A DNA stretch of 64,000 bases from Limihaloglobus sulfuriphilus (GTDB lineage Bacteria > Planctomycetota > Phycisphaerae > Sedimentisphaerales > Sedimentisphaeraceae): assembly GCF_001999965.1 (NCBI RefSeq), contig NZ_CP019646.1, forward strand, positions 496,001 to 560,000, written 5' to 3'. Positions 29,201 to 36,727 of the stretch are shown here, piece by piece; positions within the stretch are counted from its first letter, which is position 1; the number at the start of each line of letters is the position of its first letter. The position numbers were made by a program, and so were the translations under genes. The notes under the pieces were generated by a model that searched no databases, had not been told where the DNA came from, and saw nothing but the letters and a program-made list of their open reading frames with translations.

Positions 29201-29812
29201 GGTTATTATAGCTTCAGTGTCTGTTAGTTTTATTCCAGTAACAGCTCCTTTTTTGTTCTTATCACTCTTAAGGCATATGATATTGCCGATTTCTAAGCCT
29301 GTAGCGGTTTTTTTCATGGTTTCTGTTGTTAAATTAGACTTTTCACTGGGAGTTGACGGTACCTCTTTTAAAAGATTTTTTTTCAATTGTCCGGCAGCTT
29401 CCTGCACCAATTTGTTTTCGTCCCAGCTTTCTGCAAATCGCTGAATTGTGTCAAGATCACGGTTAACATCTTTTGCGTTTATACCCTCACTGGAAACATG
29501 TGCCCATCGGTTCCTCACAATTTTCATTTCGTGCAGGTAACATTTGTTTTCAGGAGTTAGGCTCGGCTCTTTATCACTTAAGTTATACCAGTTTTTTTCA
29601 AATATTCGCAGTAAGGCAGCTAGGTCAAGCCTTGCTAAAGATTTGATATTACTGCGTTTAACCATTTCATTCTGCTGATAAGATAAGTTTGGAATTACAT
29701 ACTCTTTCCACCATTTTCCCGACATTTTTAACAATCTGCTCTCCAGCCACTTGCAAAGCCCCTCGCTTATAAGCTGTTGAAGTGCTACCATTTTCGGCGT
29801 TACATCGTTCAT
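26282..29812 (-). CDS. SNF2-family helicase with N-terminal Swt1-type HEPN domain
   Basis: An 1176-residue protein. The first ~130 residues fit the Swt1-family HEPN domain, with RNRWAH at 100-105 matching the R-N-x-x-x-H catalytic motif of HEPN ribonucleases. A small beta region (~175-220) follows, then an SNF2/RapA-like helicase: GVGVGKT (motif I, Lys291), DEAH at 401-404, FLTATPVQMG (motif III), and RIEQRIGRIDRRGQ (motif VI). The C-terminal ~300 residues are helical with a long coiled-coil. It should be a nucleic-acid translocase coupled to a possible RNase. It is the first gene of an operon with a sacsin-type HSP90-like ATPase, a combination suggesting antiphage or other conflict function. 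No restriction methylase is adjacent. Confidence 0.9.
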   Translation of the reverse strand: MNDVTPKMVALQQLISEGLCKWLESRLLKMSGKWWKEYVIPNLSYQQNEMVKRSNIKSLARLDLAALLRIFEKNWYNLSDKEPSLTPENKCYLHEMKIVRNRWAHVSSEGINAKDVNRDLDTIQRFAESWDENKLVQEAAGQLKKNLLKEVPSTPSEKSNLTTETMKKTATGLEIGNIICLKSDKNKKGAVTGIKLTDTEAIITVFIDGDNKIFYESQIEPAETSKQSKSTIDQLHRKLTALQLKNPSVDKLYSLNAARIDIVPYQFMPVMKIIKSEQPRILIADGVGVGKTIEAGLIMRELQARKEVESVLVICPKPLVTEKKWFSEMKRFDEDFTELDGKSLKYCLDETYKECWPQQHNKTILTYSLFSEITVEGDRKRHLKGIEDLADDIKFDMVIVDEAHHIRNSNTYGYRAVECFCRNAESVVFLTATPVQMGNSDLYTLLNLLRPDLIVDLDSFKYLVEPNPHINKALSFARIGGHDWQIKALNALQKAECTRYGQTAYKNTEFQNLTKKLNKDTLDSKARVSAISAIEGFHSFASIINRTRRRDIADFCVRNVETVEVDFTNEQRIFYDAILQFEIERLGRSHGGINIKWMTSTIRRQLSSCVYGLTPFIKEITDKKLSAIANCSISDDEIDLTGEDIEYLRSLSAEIEECLHKLPEQDPKYDALKKIVDQKISMPNNKLMIFSSFRHTLNYLAGKLKGAGIRIGLIHGDIPDEVRVTLRNRFEKDKTDEDAIDVLLFSEVGCEGLDYQFCDAMVNYDLPWNPMRIEQRIGRIDRRGQKSEAVAIYNLIVKGTIDADIYSRCLLRIGVFKESIGDCEEILGEITEKLRDIATNLELTDQQRQEKLKQLADNEVLQIEKQRELEDHQHQFFGLQVPTNNAQQKLESGESYWLSPQAIRLLVETYLLSRCGEGEYILGRQPLKTLRLSKEARQRLLADFKSLSLDKSRLNRQWQRWLEGADQVCRLTFDGECASDNREAQFIMPLHPLVKQAVMIVDTKKMSCLTVRVSTDITQPGEYRFMIFTWAKQGFVQDMELIAVCEDPDLEENLFALLQETVDYEYSGTVSKDDYSDVEKRHYTLWKNANKEHKQKTIEVCNIKLDSLRTSHNAKSAVLQSQLDSADNEKIRRMKQSQLENTEAAYQRRKSKIEEAKEKADIHTEPVAYGIIKIGH

Positions 29813-29854
29813 AAATAAACCCCATATATTTATTATAACTGTACTTATTACCTG

Positions 29855-29885
29855 TGTATAATAATTTAATATAAGAGAATGTCAA
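29855..29885 (-). promoter_or_regulatory. Candidate promoter of the HEPN-SNF2/sacsin operon
   Basis: On the minus strand a perfect TTGACA (-35, 29880-29885) and TATACA (29855-29860) separated by 19 bases, about 43 bases upstream of the helicase ATG. The spacer is longer than ideal, so activity may be weak or regulated. Confidence 0.4.
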
Positions 29886-29980
29886 CTTCACTTTCTGAGA
29901 TAGTGGATTTATAGGTGATTTTGTCTTTAAATAAATGGCATGGTGGAAGTTATGAGTTTTATGTGTGTAACAATAAAACG

Positions 29981-30008
29981 GGCTCCGGCCGCCAGAACGG
30001 CCGGAGCC
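29981..30008 (-). terminator. Strong hairpin, probable terminator for leftward transcription
   Basis: A perfect 11-bp inverted repeat GGCTCCGGCCG / CGGCCGGAGCC with a 6-base loop; on the minus strand it is followed by CGTTTTATTGTT. It would end transcripts running left from larE, although it lies ~345 bases past the larE stop. It may also insulate the helicase operon promoter. Confidence 0.65.
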
Positions 30009-30353
30009 GTTGCATTCAGACGGATTTATATTCTTGTCTGCAAACCACCGAACTCCTCCCTGTCCGGTTCTGTCTTCGAGTTTACAGGCGAGTAAGGGCG
30101 TATCCGCCTGAATATCGTCAGTTCGACTGAAAATTATTGCGGCATATCAAGTATGAAAGGTCTCAGGTGCGGGTTCAGGTATGCAAAAACGGTTTTATTA
30201 TAAGCCGGGGTGCCTTACTCCATTAGCAAGCCGTAAATAAAAATACGGCAACCGTTCAATCTCCGAATTTTCAATAATGAATTTTAGAATAAATAAAAAC
30301 TAAATTCAAGCAAAATCGTTAAAACGTTTACAGGCATAGGTATAGAAGAAACC

Positions 30354-31160
30354 TTATTTACCCAGTCCCCGATTCATTGAGCCGCTTTGGTATCCGTCAA
30401 GGTCCAGCGAGATGTAATTGAATCCCGATTTTCTCAGCTCAGAGCATATACGGTCTCTGATATTTTTTTCCAGTATGCGGCTCATCTGGCTCTGGGGCAG
30501 CTCAATTCTCGCTGTGTCGCCGCAGAATCTGATACGGAAGCCGCTGAAGCCAAGCTCATAAAGCACCTGCTCAGACTTTTCAATCTGTTTAAGAATCTCA
30601 GGTGTGATTTCTGTATCATAGGGCAGTCTGGTCGCCAGGCATGTAGTGGTGGGCATATCAGCCTGTGGCAGTTTCATCCGCCGTGCATAATTTCGTATGT
30701 CATCCTTTGACATACCCGCATCATCGAGCGGGCAAAGAACGCCAAGCTCCTCTACTGCTTTGTTACCGGGGCGGTAATCGCTGTAATCGTCAGTGTTTGT
30801 CCCGCAGGCAACGTGTTCAAAGCCCATTTGGCGGGCTTGCTGCTGAATTCGTGCAAACAGATGTTTTTTGCAGTAATAACACCTCATTGTGGAATTACAT
30901 GTAAACTCCCCGATACTCATGACATCGGCATCAGCCCTGATAATTTTTAAACCCAGATTCGCGGCGGTTTTTTCTGCATCTCTGATCTGATTTTCAGGGA
31001 TTATAGGCCCCTGCGCCATAAAAAGCAGCACATTTTCCCTGCCAAGCGTTTCCGCGGCTGCGGCGGCGAGGAATGTACTGTCCAGCCCGCCGGAGAAGGC
31101 GATTGCAAGTTTCTGGTAACCTTTAAGGGTGTTTTTTAGATTTGAGAGTTTATCTGCCAT
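30354..31160 (-). CDS. larE: ATP-dependent sacrificial sulfur transferase LarE
   Basis: A 268-residue PP-loop enzyme: AFSGGLDST (21-29) is the ATP pyrophosphatase loop. The family donates sulfur during synthesis of the nickel-pincer nucleotide cofactor of lactate racemase and related enzymes. TTTCLATRLPYDTEIT places Cys174 where the sacrificial Cys of LarE lies. Cys88, Cys94 and Cys97 (C-x5-C-x2-C) are additional. LarB and LarC, the partner enzymes, are not in the window. The ATG is only three bases after the 3' end of tRNA-Thr on the same strand, so the message has no room for a ribosome-binding site once the tRNA is cut out. No alternative in-frame start fits better. Confidence 0.88.
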   Translation of the reverse strand: MADKLSNLKNTLKGYQKLAIAFSGGLDSTFLAAAAAETLGRENVLLFMAQGPIIPENQIRDAEKTAANLGLKIIRADADVMSIGEFTCNSTMRCYYCKKHLFARIQQQARQMGFEHVACGTNTDDYSDYRPGNKAVEELGVLCPLDDAGMSKDDIRNYARRMKLPQADMPTTTCLATRLPYDTEITPEILKQIEKSEQVLYELGFSGFRIRFCGDTARIELPQSQMSRILEKNIRDRICSELRKSGFNYISLDLDGYQSGSMNRGLGK

Positions 31161-31163
31161 AAA

Positions 31164-31236
31164 TGCCGATGGTGAGATTCGAACTCACGACCCCAGCTTT
31201 ACGAAAGCTGTGCTCTGCCAACTGAGCTACATCGGC
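31164..31236 (-). tRNA. tRNA-Thr (anticodon CGT)
   Basis: A 73-base cloverleaf on the minus strand: acceptor GCCGATG / CATCGGC with discriminator A, D arm GCTCAGTTGGCAGAGC, anticodon stem CAGCT/AGCTG around loop TTCGTAA (anticodon CGT, reading ACG), T arm GTGAGTTCGAATCTCAC. CCA is not encoded. larE begins three bases downstream. Confidence 0.96.
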
Positions 31237-31249
31237 TAGAAGTGGGGCT

Positions 31250-31277
31250 ATTATATAGATTTCGATTTGGTTGTAAA
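31250..31277 (-). promoter_or_regulatory. Promoter of the tRNA-Thr/larE transcript
   Basis: On the minus strand TTTACA (31272-31277) and a perfect TATAAT (31250-31255) are 16 bases apart; the predicted start is about seven bases before the tRNA 5' end. Confidence 0.65.
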
Positions 31278-31288
31278 TATACTATTCT

Positions 31289-31316
31289 TTGCGAACCTGA
31301 TTAAAATTCCTATAAT
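31289..31316 (+). promoter_or_regulatory. Candidate promoter for rtcB
   Basis: TTGCGA (31289-31294) and a perfect TATAAT (31311-31316), 16-base spacer. The -10 box ends only 12 bases before the rtcB ATG, so the message would have a very short leader without a ribosome-binding site. Confidence 0.5.
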
Positions 31317-31328
31317 ATATAAATCAGT

Positions 31329-32528
31329 ATGAAAAAAAGAAAACGAAACACCCATATTACCGCGGCTTTTACGCCGCGAAAAGCTCCCGCGCCATACAGG
31401 CAGTGGGGAGAAGATATCGAGCCGGAGGCTATCAGGCAGATGGACAACGCCTGTATGCTGCCGGTTTCAGTTCGCGGCGCTCTTATGCCGGACGCCCATA
31501 CAGGCTACGGCCTGCCTATCGGCGGGGTTTTGGCAACTGAAAATGCTGTTATACCGTATGCGGTCGGCGTAGATATTGCCTGCCGTATGAAGATGACAGT
31601 GCTGGATTTACCCGTCTCGGCGATTGAAAATGAGCCTCAGCGGCTCAAAGATTCCCTGTGCAGTGAGACGGCGTTCGGGGTTGGTGCGGAGTTTCGAGCT
31701 AAACGAAATCATGCAGTTATGGACGAGGACTGGAGTTTCAGCCCCGTACTGCGTAAGAACAAGGACAAGGCGTGGAGTCAGCTTGGAACCAGCGGCGCAG
31801 GAAACCATTTTGTCGAATACGGAGTTTTGACTTTTGAAAAGGCAGGTCTCGGTCTTGCCGCCGGCCGGTATCTGGCGCTCTTAAGCCATAGCGGCAGCCG
31901 CGGAACCGGCAACTCGGCGGCGAGTTACTACAGCCGGCTGGCGATGGATAAGCATCCTGAGCTTCCAAAAGAACTTACGCATCTGGCCTGGCTGGACATG
32001 AAAAGCAATGACGGCATTGAGTATTGGCTCGCGATGGAGCTGATGGGCCGGTATGCCGCCGCCAACCACGAGCTGATTCACCGCTCTATTGCCCGGAGCC
32101 TCGGCGTTGGAGTACTCCTTGATATCGAAAACCATCATAATTTCGCCTGGAAAGAACACCACGGCGGCAAAGATGTTATCGTCCACCGCAAAGGAGCGAC
32201 ACCGGCCGCGAAAGGTGATATAGGGATAATACCCGGATCCATGGCAACGCCGGCATATATAGTCCGCGGCATGGGCTGCGGAGCATCTTTGAATTCCGCC
32301 TCGCACGGCGCCGGCAGAAAAATGAGCAGGAGGCAGGCCAAAGATACGTTCAGCTGGTCTGAGCTGAAGAAATATCTGGCAGAGAAAAATGTTGAGCTTA
32401 TCTCCGCCGGACTGGACGAAGTCCCGATGGCATATAAAGATATCGATCAGGTGATGGCGGCGCAGGCAGAGCTTGTCGAGAAGCTGGCAATTTTCGAACC
32501 CCGCATAGTCAAAATGGCACACAGTTGA
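31329..32528 (+). CDS. rtcB: RtcB-family RNA ligase
   Basis: A 399-residue RtcB protein, which joins 2',3'-cyclic-phosphate or 3'-phosphate RNA ends to 5'-OH ends using GTP and manganese. MPDAHTGYGLPIGGV, AVGVDIACRM (Cys85 as a metal ligand), GTSGAGNHFVEYG, SHSGSRG and NSASHGAGRKMSR are the family's active-site blocks, the last with the His that is guanylylated. Length fits the shorter RtcB class. It is divergent from tRNA-Thr/larE. Bacterial roles include RNA repair after ribotoxin cleavage; no archease or RtcR regulator gene lies beside it. Confidence 0.94.
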   Translation: MKKRKRNTHITAAFTPRKAPAPYRQWGEDIEPEAIRQMDNACMLPVSVRGALMPDAHTGYGLPIGGVLATENAVIPYAVGVDIACRMKMTVLDLPVSAIENEPQRLKDSLCSETAFGVGAEFRAKRNHAVMDEDWSFSPVLRKNKDKAWSQLGTSGAGNHFVEYGVLTFEKAGLGLAAGRYLALLSHSGSRGTGNSAASYYSRLAMDKHPELPKELTHLAWLDMKSNDGIEYWLAMELMGRYAAANHELIHRSIARSLGVGVLLDIENHHNFAWKEHHGGKDVIVHRKGATPAAKGDIGIIPGSMATPAYIVRGMGCGASLNSASHGAGRKMSRRQAKDTFSWSELKKYLAEKNVELISAGLDEVPMAYKDIDQVMAAQAELVEKLAIFEPRIVKMAHS

Positions 32529-32607
32529 GCGGCGGGTCGGGAATAATTACAAACTTTGAAATGTTCGTACTTCTCTTTTTGCGTTAATTGAGTATCATTA
32601 AACCGGT

Positions 32608-33888
32608 ATGAGATATTTTTTAAACATATTTTACTCTATTGCTTTGGTTTTGTATCTTCCCAAGGTATTGTACCGCAGGTATGTTCACGGCAGGTACAAA
32701 GACGGATTGGCCCACCGTTTCGCACGGTTTGGAACTCTTCCCCATCGCCGCGGTTCGGTAATCTGGATACATGCGGTCAGTGTCGGCGAGGTCAACGCGA
32801 CACGCAGCCTTATAAAAGAGCTCAGAGCCATGGATGCGGGCCTCGAGTTTGTTATAACTTCAACGACTGATACGGGTTATGCCAGAGCTAAAGCTGTTTA
32901 TAAGGATGATGTTGACATATTTTATTTTCCGTTTGATTTTTCCTGGATAATGCGGCGGGCATTTGCGAGTATCAAGCCGACAGTTTGTGTACTCATGGAG
33001 CTTGAGGTCTGGCCGAATTTTATATATACCGCCGGCAAAAATAAAGTTCCTGTGATAGTTGCAAATGGTCGCATAAGTGACAATAGCTACCCGACTTACA
33101 GGAAACTGCGATGGTTTGTGAAGCGGATTTTCAGCAATATAACAATTTTTTGTGCCCAGACAGAGGTTTATGCCCGGAGGTATCTAAGCCTGGGCGGCAG
33201 AGACGGCACGGTTGTTGTAACCAGTTCGCTTAAATATGATACCGTTGAAACCGATCCGCTTCGTGTTCCGGGCCGTAATGAATTGACCAATGAAATTTCT
33301 TACACGCCTGAGAGGCCGTTTCTGGTTGCAGGCGGCAGCGGCCCCGGCGAGGAACAGATGCTGCTTGATGTTTATGAGAGTCTCTATAAAATCAATAAGA
33401 AGTTAAGGTTAGCGGTTGTGCCGCGTAAACCGGAGCGTTTTGATGAGGTGGCGGCTTTGATCGAAAAATCGCCGCACAGCTCCATGCGTTATTCGGCGTT
33501 GAAAAACGGCAAGGGCTCAAGCGGGGCAGATATAATTCTGGTGGATACCATGGGCGATCTGCGAAAGTTTTACTCAATCGCTCATCTGGTTTTTGTCGGC
33601 CGTTCGCTGGTGCCGATGGGCGGTTCTGACATGCTCGAAGCAGCTGCCCTCAAAGTATTTACAACATTCGGCCCGCACACATTTAATTTTAGACAAACAG
33701 TTGAAGTTTTGACCGCCGGCCAGGGTGCAGTAGAGGCGGCTGATTCACATGAGCTTAAAGCTGTCCTGGCAAAGGCCTTGCAGGACGATGCTTACAGAAA
33801 TGATACTGCCCGGCGAGGCCAGGAAATAATAATCAGCAATCAGGGAGCCTCCGCCAAAACAGCCGGGATAATTCTGGATATGCTGTAA
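32608..33888 (+). CDS. waaA: 3-deoxy-D-manno-octulosonic acid (Kdo) transferase
   Basis: A 426-residue GT30 glycosyltransferase that adds Kdo to lipid A precursor. An N-terminal hydrophobic anchor is followed by the GSVIWIHAVSVGEVNATRSLI block, diagnostic for WaaA, and by the C-terminal donor-binding region FVGRSLVPMGGSDMLEAAAL. It acts at the cytoplasmic face of the inner membrane and shows that this bacterium makes LPS-type lipid A-Kdo. It follows rtcB on the same strand with an 80-base gap; no other lipid A gene is adjacent. Confidence 0.94.
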   Translation: MRYFLNIFYSIALVLYLPKVLYRRYVHGRYKDGLAHRFARFGTLPHRRGSVIWIHAVSVGEVNATRSLIKELRAMDAGLEFVITSTTDTGYARAKAVYKDDVDIFYFPFDFSWIMRRAFASIKPTVCVLMELEVWPNFIYTAGKNKVPVIVANGRISDNSYPTYRKLRWFVKRIFSNITIFCAQTEVYARRYLSLGGRDGTVVVTSSLKYDTVETDPLRVPGRNELTNEISYTPERPFLVAGGSGPGEEQMLLDVYESLYKINKKLRLAVVPRKPERFDEVAALIEKSPHSSMRYSALKNGKGSSGADIILVDTMGDLRKFYSIAHLVFVGRSLVPMGGSDMLEAAALKVFTTFGPHTFNFRQTVEVLTAGQGAVEAADSHELKAVLAKALQDDAYRNDTARRGQEIIISNQGASAKTAGIILDML

Positions 33889-34017
33889 AGCGGACATATA
33901 GCCGACGACGGTGTCGGATCTTGCATTGACTGGGTCGAAATATTCTCAACCTGCTGGAAGTCCAGTTCAAAGACTCTGTATAGTTCTCTGTGTGTTGCAA
34001 ATCTTTTTTCTTCTGGT

Positions 34018-34764
34018 ATGATGAACAATATGCAGTCAATAAGTCCGGAAAAGTGCGCTGAGTTTATACGAGAGGGCGGTGTTGCCGCGTTCACCGGAGC
34101 GGGCATATCAACCGCGGCGGGGATTCCCGATTTCCGAGGCAAGGGCGGCTTTTATTCTACAGGCAGATACAACCCCGACACAGTATTCGAGATTGAATAC
34201 TTTAAAACAAATCCAAAGCCTTTCTATGATTTTTCCCGCGATATGCTGGAAATAGTTGACAGAATAACGCCTACTTTTACACATTTTTTTCTTGCACAGC
34301 TTGAAGAAATGGGGCTTCTAAGCTCACTTTCTACCCAGAACATAGATCCGCTGCACCAGATGGCCGGCTCGAAAAATGTTATCTGCATCCACGGCAGTTA
34401 TTCATCGATGAATTGTCTGCGGTGCGGCAAATACTACGGCCTTGATGCGTCTCTTGAGTATATCAGGTCTCAGGATGTTCCCAGGTGCGGCGAGTGCGGG
34501 GGGCTTCTCAAACCGGATGTTGTTTTCTTCGGCGAGCAGGTGCACGGCATGAATGAAGCTATGCAGGAGATAGCCGAGTCTAAAACGCTGCTTGTTCTTG
34601 GTTCGTCTCTGGTGGTTTACCCCGCGGCGATACTGCCGCAATGGGCAAAAAGGGCAGTTGTCGTAAACAGGACAGGAGTCTCTATTCCAACAGTACCCGA
34701 ACAATATATGGTTGAGAGAGAGCTCGATGATTTCTTCAGGCAGGTTGCGGAATATGTCTTTTAG
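34018..34764 (+). CDS. NAD-dependent protein deacylase, Sir2 family
   Basis: A 248-residue sirtuin. FTGAGISTAAGIPDFRG (26-41) binds NAD, TQNIDPLHQMAG is the ribose-binding block, and IHGSY has the catalytic His. CLRC...CGEC supplies the four zinc-binding Cys. VVFFGEQV and LGSSLVVYPAA complete the fold. It would remove acyl groups from protein lysines in the cytosol, making nicotinamide. Two ATGs occur in tandem at 34018 and 34021. It is probably monocistronic, convergent with the GH2 gene. Confidence 0.94.
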   Translation: MMNNMQSISPEKCAEFIREGGVAAFTGAGISTAAGIPDFRGKGGFYSTGRYNPDTVFEIEYFKTNPKPFYDFSRDMLEIVDRITPTFTHFFLAQLEEMGLLSSLSTQNIDPLHQMAGSKNVICIHGSYSSMNCLRCGKYYGLDASLEYIRSQDVPRCGECGGLLKPDVVFFGEQVHGMNEAMQEIAESKTLLVLGSSLVVYPAAILPQWAKRAVVVNRTGVSIPTVPEQYMVERELDDFFRQVAEYVF

Positions 34765-34832
34765 ATTATCCTTGATTGTTTAGGCTCTCTTTGGCGGTCT
34801 GATTGCTGTCTCGAATCACTCAGAATCGTCGT

Positions 34833-36659
34833 TCACTCTGGCGGATTTTGATATAATTTCAGGTGGTGCGGCCGGACTTTGTCAGCATCCAGCTTGAGCA
34901 CTTTACGGTCGTAGGTCATCAGCCCGTTTACCTCGCCCTCAACGTCTGTGGTCTGGGTATAGATTGCCGCGGCGAGACCCTTACTGATAAGCTGAGGAAG
35001 TTTTGTTATAAGGTTTATATAAGCATCGTTGAGCTCTTCTCTGGTTTTAAAACTTCTGTATCCCCAGTTTCTTTTGTCCCACCACAGGTGCCCCTTTAGC
35101 GGAAGGCCCAGTCCTCCGAACTCACCAAGTACCGAGACTCGGGATTCTTCTACAGGGAACATGCCGGGCCCGGGATAGTTGTGCATGTCGTACATGTCGC
35201 CGCCGCCGCGGTCAGTCCAGCCGCTTGGACCGTCCACCAGACGCGTTGGGTCGAGCTGTTTTGTCCATTCAAGGATCTCATTTGTCTTGAACTGCCCCCA
35301 GCCCTCGTTAAACGGACACCAGATAGCTATAGACACGTTGTTATATAGCATGTTAACAATTGCTTTCCACTCAGCGCGAAAGTTTGTCTCGGATTCTGCC
35401 GTGCGGGTAATATCAGGATCGCTCTCGCTGATATGTTTGTCCCCGTTGGGCATATCCTGCCAGACTATCATGCCCAGCCTGTCGCAGTGGTAATAGTATC
35501 GCAGAGGTTCAACCTTGACATGCTTGCGGATGCAGTTCATTCCCAATTCTTTGAGCACCTCGATATCGTAACGCATCGCCTCATCACTTGGCGGCGTATA
35601 AAGTCCGCCGGGCCACCAGCCCTGATCAAGAGTCCCGAAAAGAAATATCGGTTTGCCGTTGATATATATACGGTTTATGCCGGACTCATCCTTCTTTACA
35701 TGGAATTTGCGCATAGCAAAATAACTGGTTACTTCGTCGAGCGGCTCGTCATCACGGGTAAGTGTTACTTTGAGGTCATAGAGGAATGGATTATCCGGTG
35801 ACCAGAGTTCTGCGTCTGGTATTTCCAACTCCAAAACATCGCCGAAACAATTTCCGGCAGCTCTTGTTATCGTCTTGTTGTCGGATATCGCGGCAAGATG
35901 GAGGAAATACTTATCGGCGATGCGGCTTTCGCGGTCAATACCGGCGGTCTCAACCTCGACACGCACCTTGCCGTTGTCAACATCAGGTGTTATCTTGAGT
36001 GAGTTTATGTGTGCCTGGGGAACCGCCTCCATCCATACTGTCTGCCAGATACCGGTAACGGAGGTGTACCAGATCCCCTGCGGTTCATTGACCTGTTTGC
36101 CGCGAGGCTGGTAGCCGTCGTCGGTTGGATCCCAGACCGATATCACGATGTCTGCTTCGAGCTTTGCGGTTACGGCATCGGTAATGTCAAAGCTGAAAGC
36201 GTCGCAGCCGCCAGAATGTTTGCCAATCTGTTTCCCATTTATCCAGAGGGTCATTCTCCAGTCAACCGCCCCGAAATGCAGGATTAACCGCTGTCCTTGC
36301 CATTCTTCAGGAATAGTTACCTTACGCCGGTACCAGAGGGCATTTTCCCCGCCTACGGATTTCTTTACGCCTGAAAGCGCCGATTCGACCGGGAATGGCA
36401 CAAGTATCTTGCCGTCCCATTCTGCGGGGATCTCAGCATCTTTCTTTGTGATCGCATAATCCCACAGTCCGTTTAGATTCAGCCAGTTATGCCGGCGCAT
36501 CTGCGGGCGGGGATAATCTCTCCATACATTCTCCGGTGTTACACCGGCAGCCCAGCGGCTCATTATTGTATTTTGGGCAGGTTTCCATTCCTTAGCATGA
36601 GTTGTCATTACTGAGGCCATAATTATTATCCAGAAAAAATTTTTTAAGTATATGATCAC
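34833..36659 (-). CDS. Exported glycoside hydrolase family 2 enzyme
   Basis: A 608-residue GH2 protein with an N-terminal signal segment (residues 1-22), then the jelly-roll sugar-binding domain (NLNGLWDYAI, WYRRKVTIPEEW), an Ig-like domain and a TIM barrel. FNEGWGQ gives acid/base Glu452 and VLGEFGG nucleophile Glu513. The family covers beta-galactosidases, beta-glucuronidases and related enzymes; the specificity is not clear. It is the last gene of the rhamnose operon on the minus strand (68 bases after rhaA), so it probably trims rhamnose-containing oligosaccharides before uptake. It is shorter than E. coli LacZ, lacking its C-terminal domains. Confidence 0.9.
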   Translation of the reverse strand: MIIYLKNFFWIIIMASVMTTHAKEWKPAQNTIMSRWAAGVTPENVWRDYPRPQMRRHNWLNLNGLWDYAITKKDAEIPAEWDGKILVPFPVESALSGVKKSVGGENALWYRRKVTIPEEWQGQRLILHFGAVDWRMTLWINGKQIGKHSGGCDAFSFDITDAVTAKLEADIVISVWDPTDDGYQPRGKQVNEPQGIWYTSVTGIWQTVWMEAVPQAHINSLKITPDVDNGKVRVEVETAGIDRESRIADKYFLHLAAISDNKTITRAAGNCFGDVLELEIPDAELWSPDNPFLYDLKVTLTRDDEPLDEVTSYFAMRKFHVKKDESGINRIYINGKPIFLFGTLDQGWWPGGLYTPPSDEAMRYDIEVLKELGMNCIRKHVKVEPLRYYYHCDRLGMIVWQDMPNGDKHISESDPDITRTAESETNFRAEWKAIVNMLYNNVSIAIWCPFNEGWGQFKTNEILEWTKQLDPTRLVDGPSGWTDRGGGDMYDMHNYPGPGMFPVEESRVSVLGEFGGLGLPLKGHLWWDKRNWGYRSFKTREELNDAYINLITKLPQLISKGLAAAIYTQTTDVEGEVNGLMTYDRKVLKLDADKVRPHHLKLYQNPPE

Positions 36660-36727
36660 TTTGCAGTACCATTCGTGTTTTTCGAATTCTGCATCTTATT
36701 TTCTGTTCCTGTCCATTAGCCGCTGTC

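Larger units (their letters stand above)
29813..30353. other. 541-bp gene-free region between defence-like operon and larE
   Basis: No convincing gene. The left end carries a candidate promoter for the leftward helicase operon. The middle has a strong GC-rich hairpin (29981-30008). The rest is AT-rich and without recognised structure. Confidence 0.6.

Noticed and set aside
29915-30130. Small rightward frame between the helicase operon and larE
   Set aside because: Spans the GC hairpin at 29981-30008, has no homologous motif and no ribosome-binding site.
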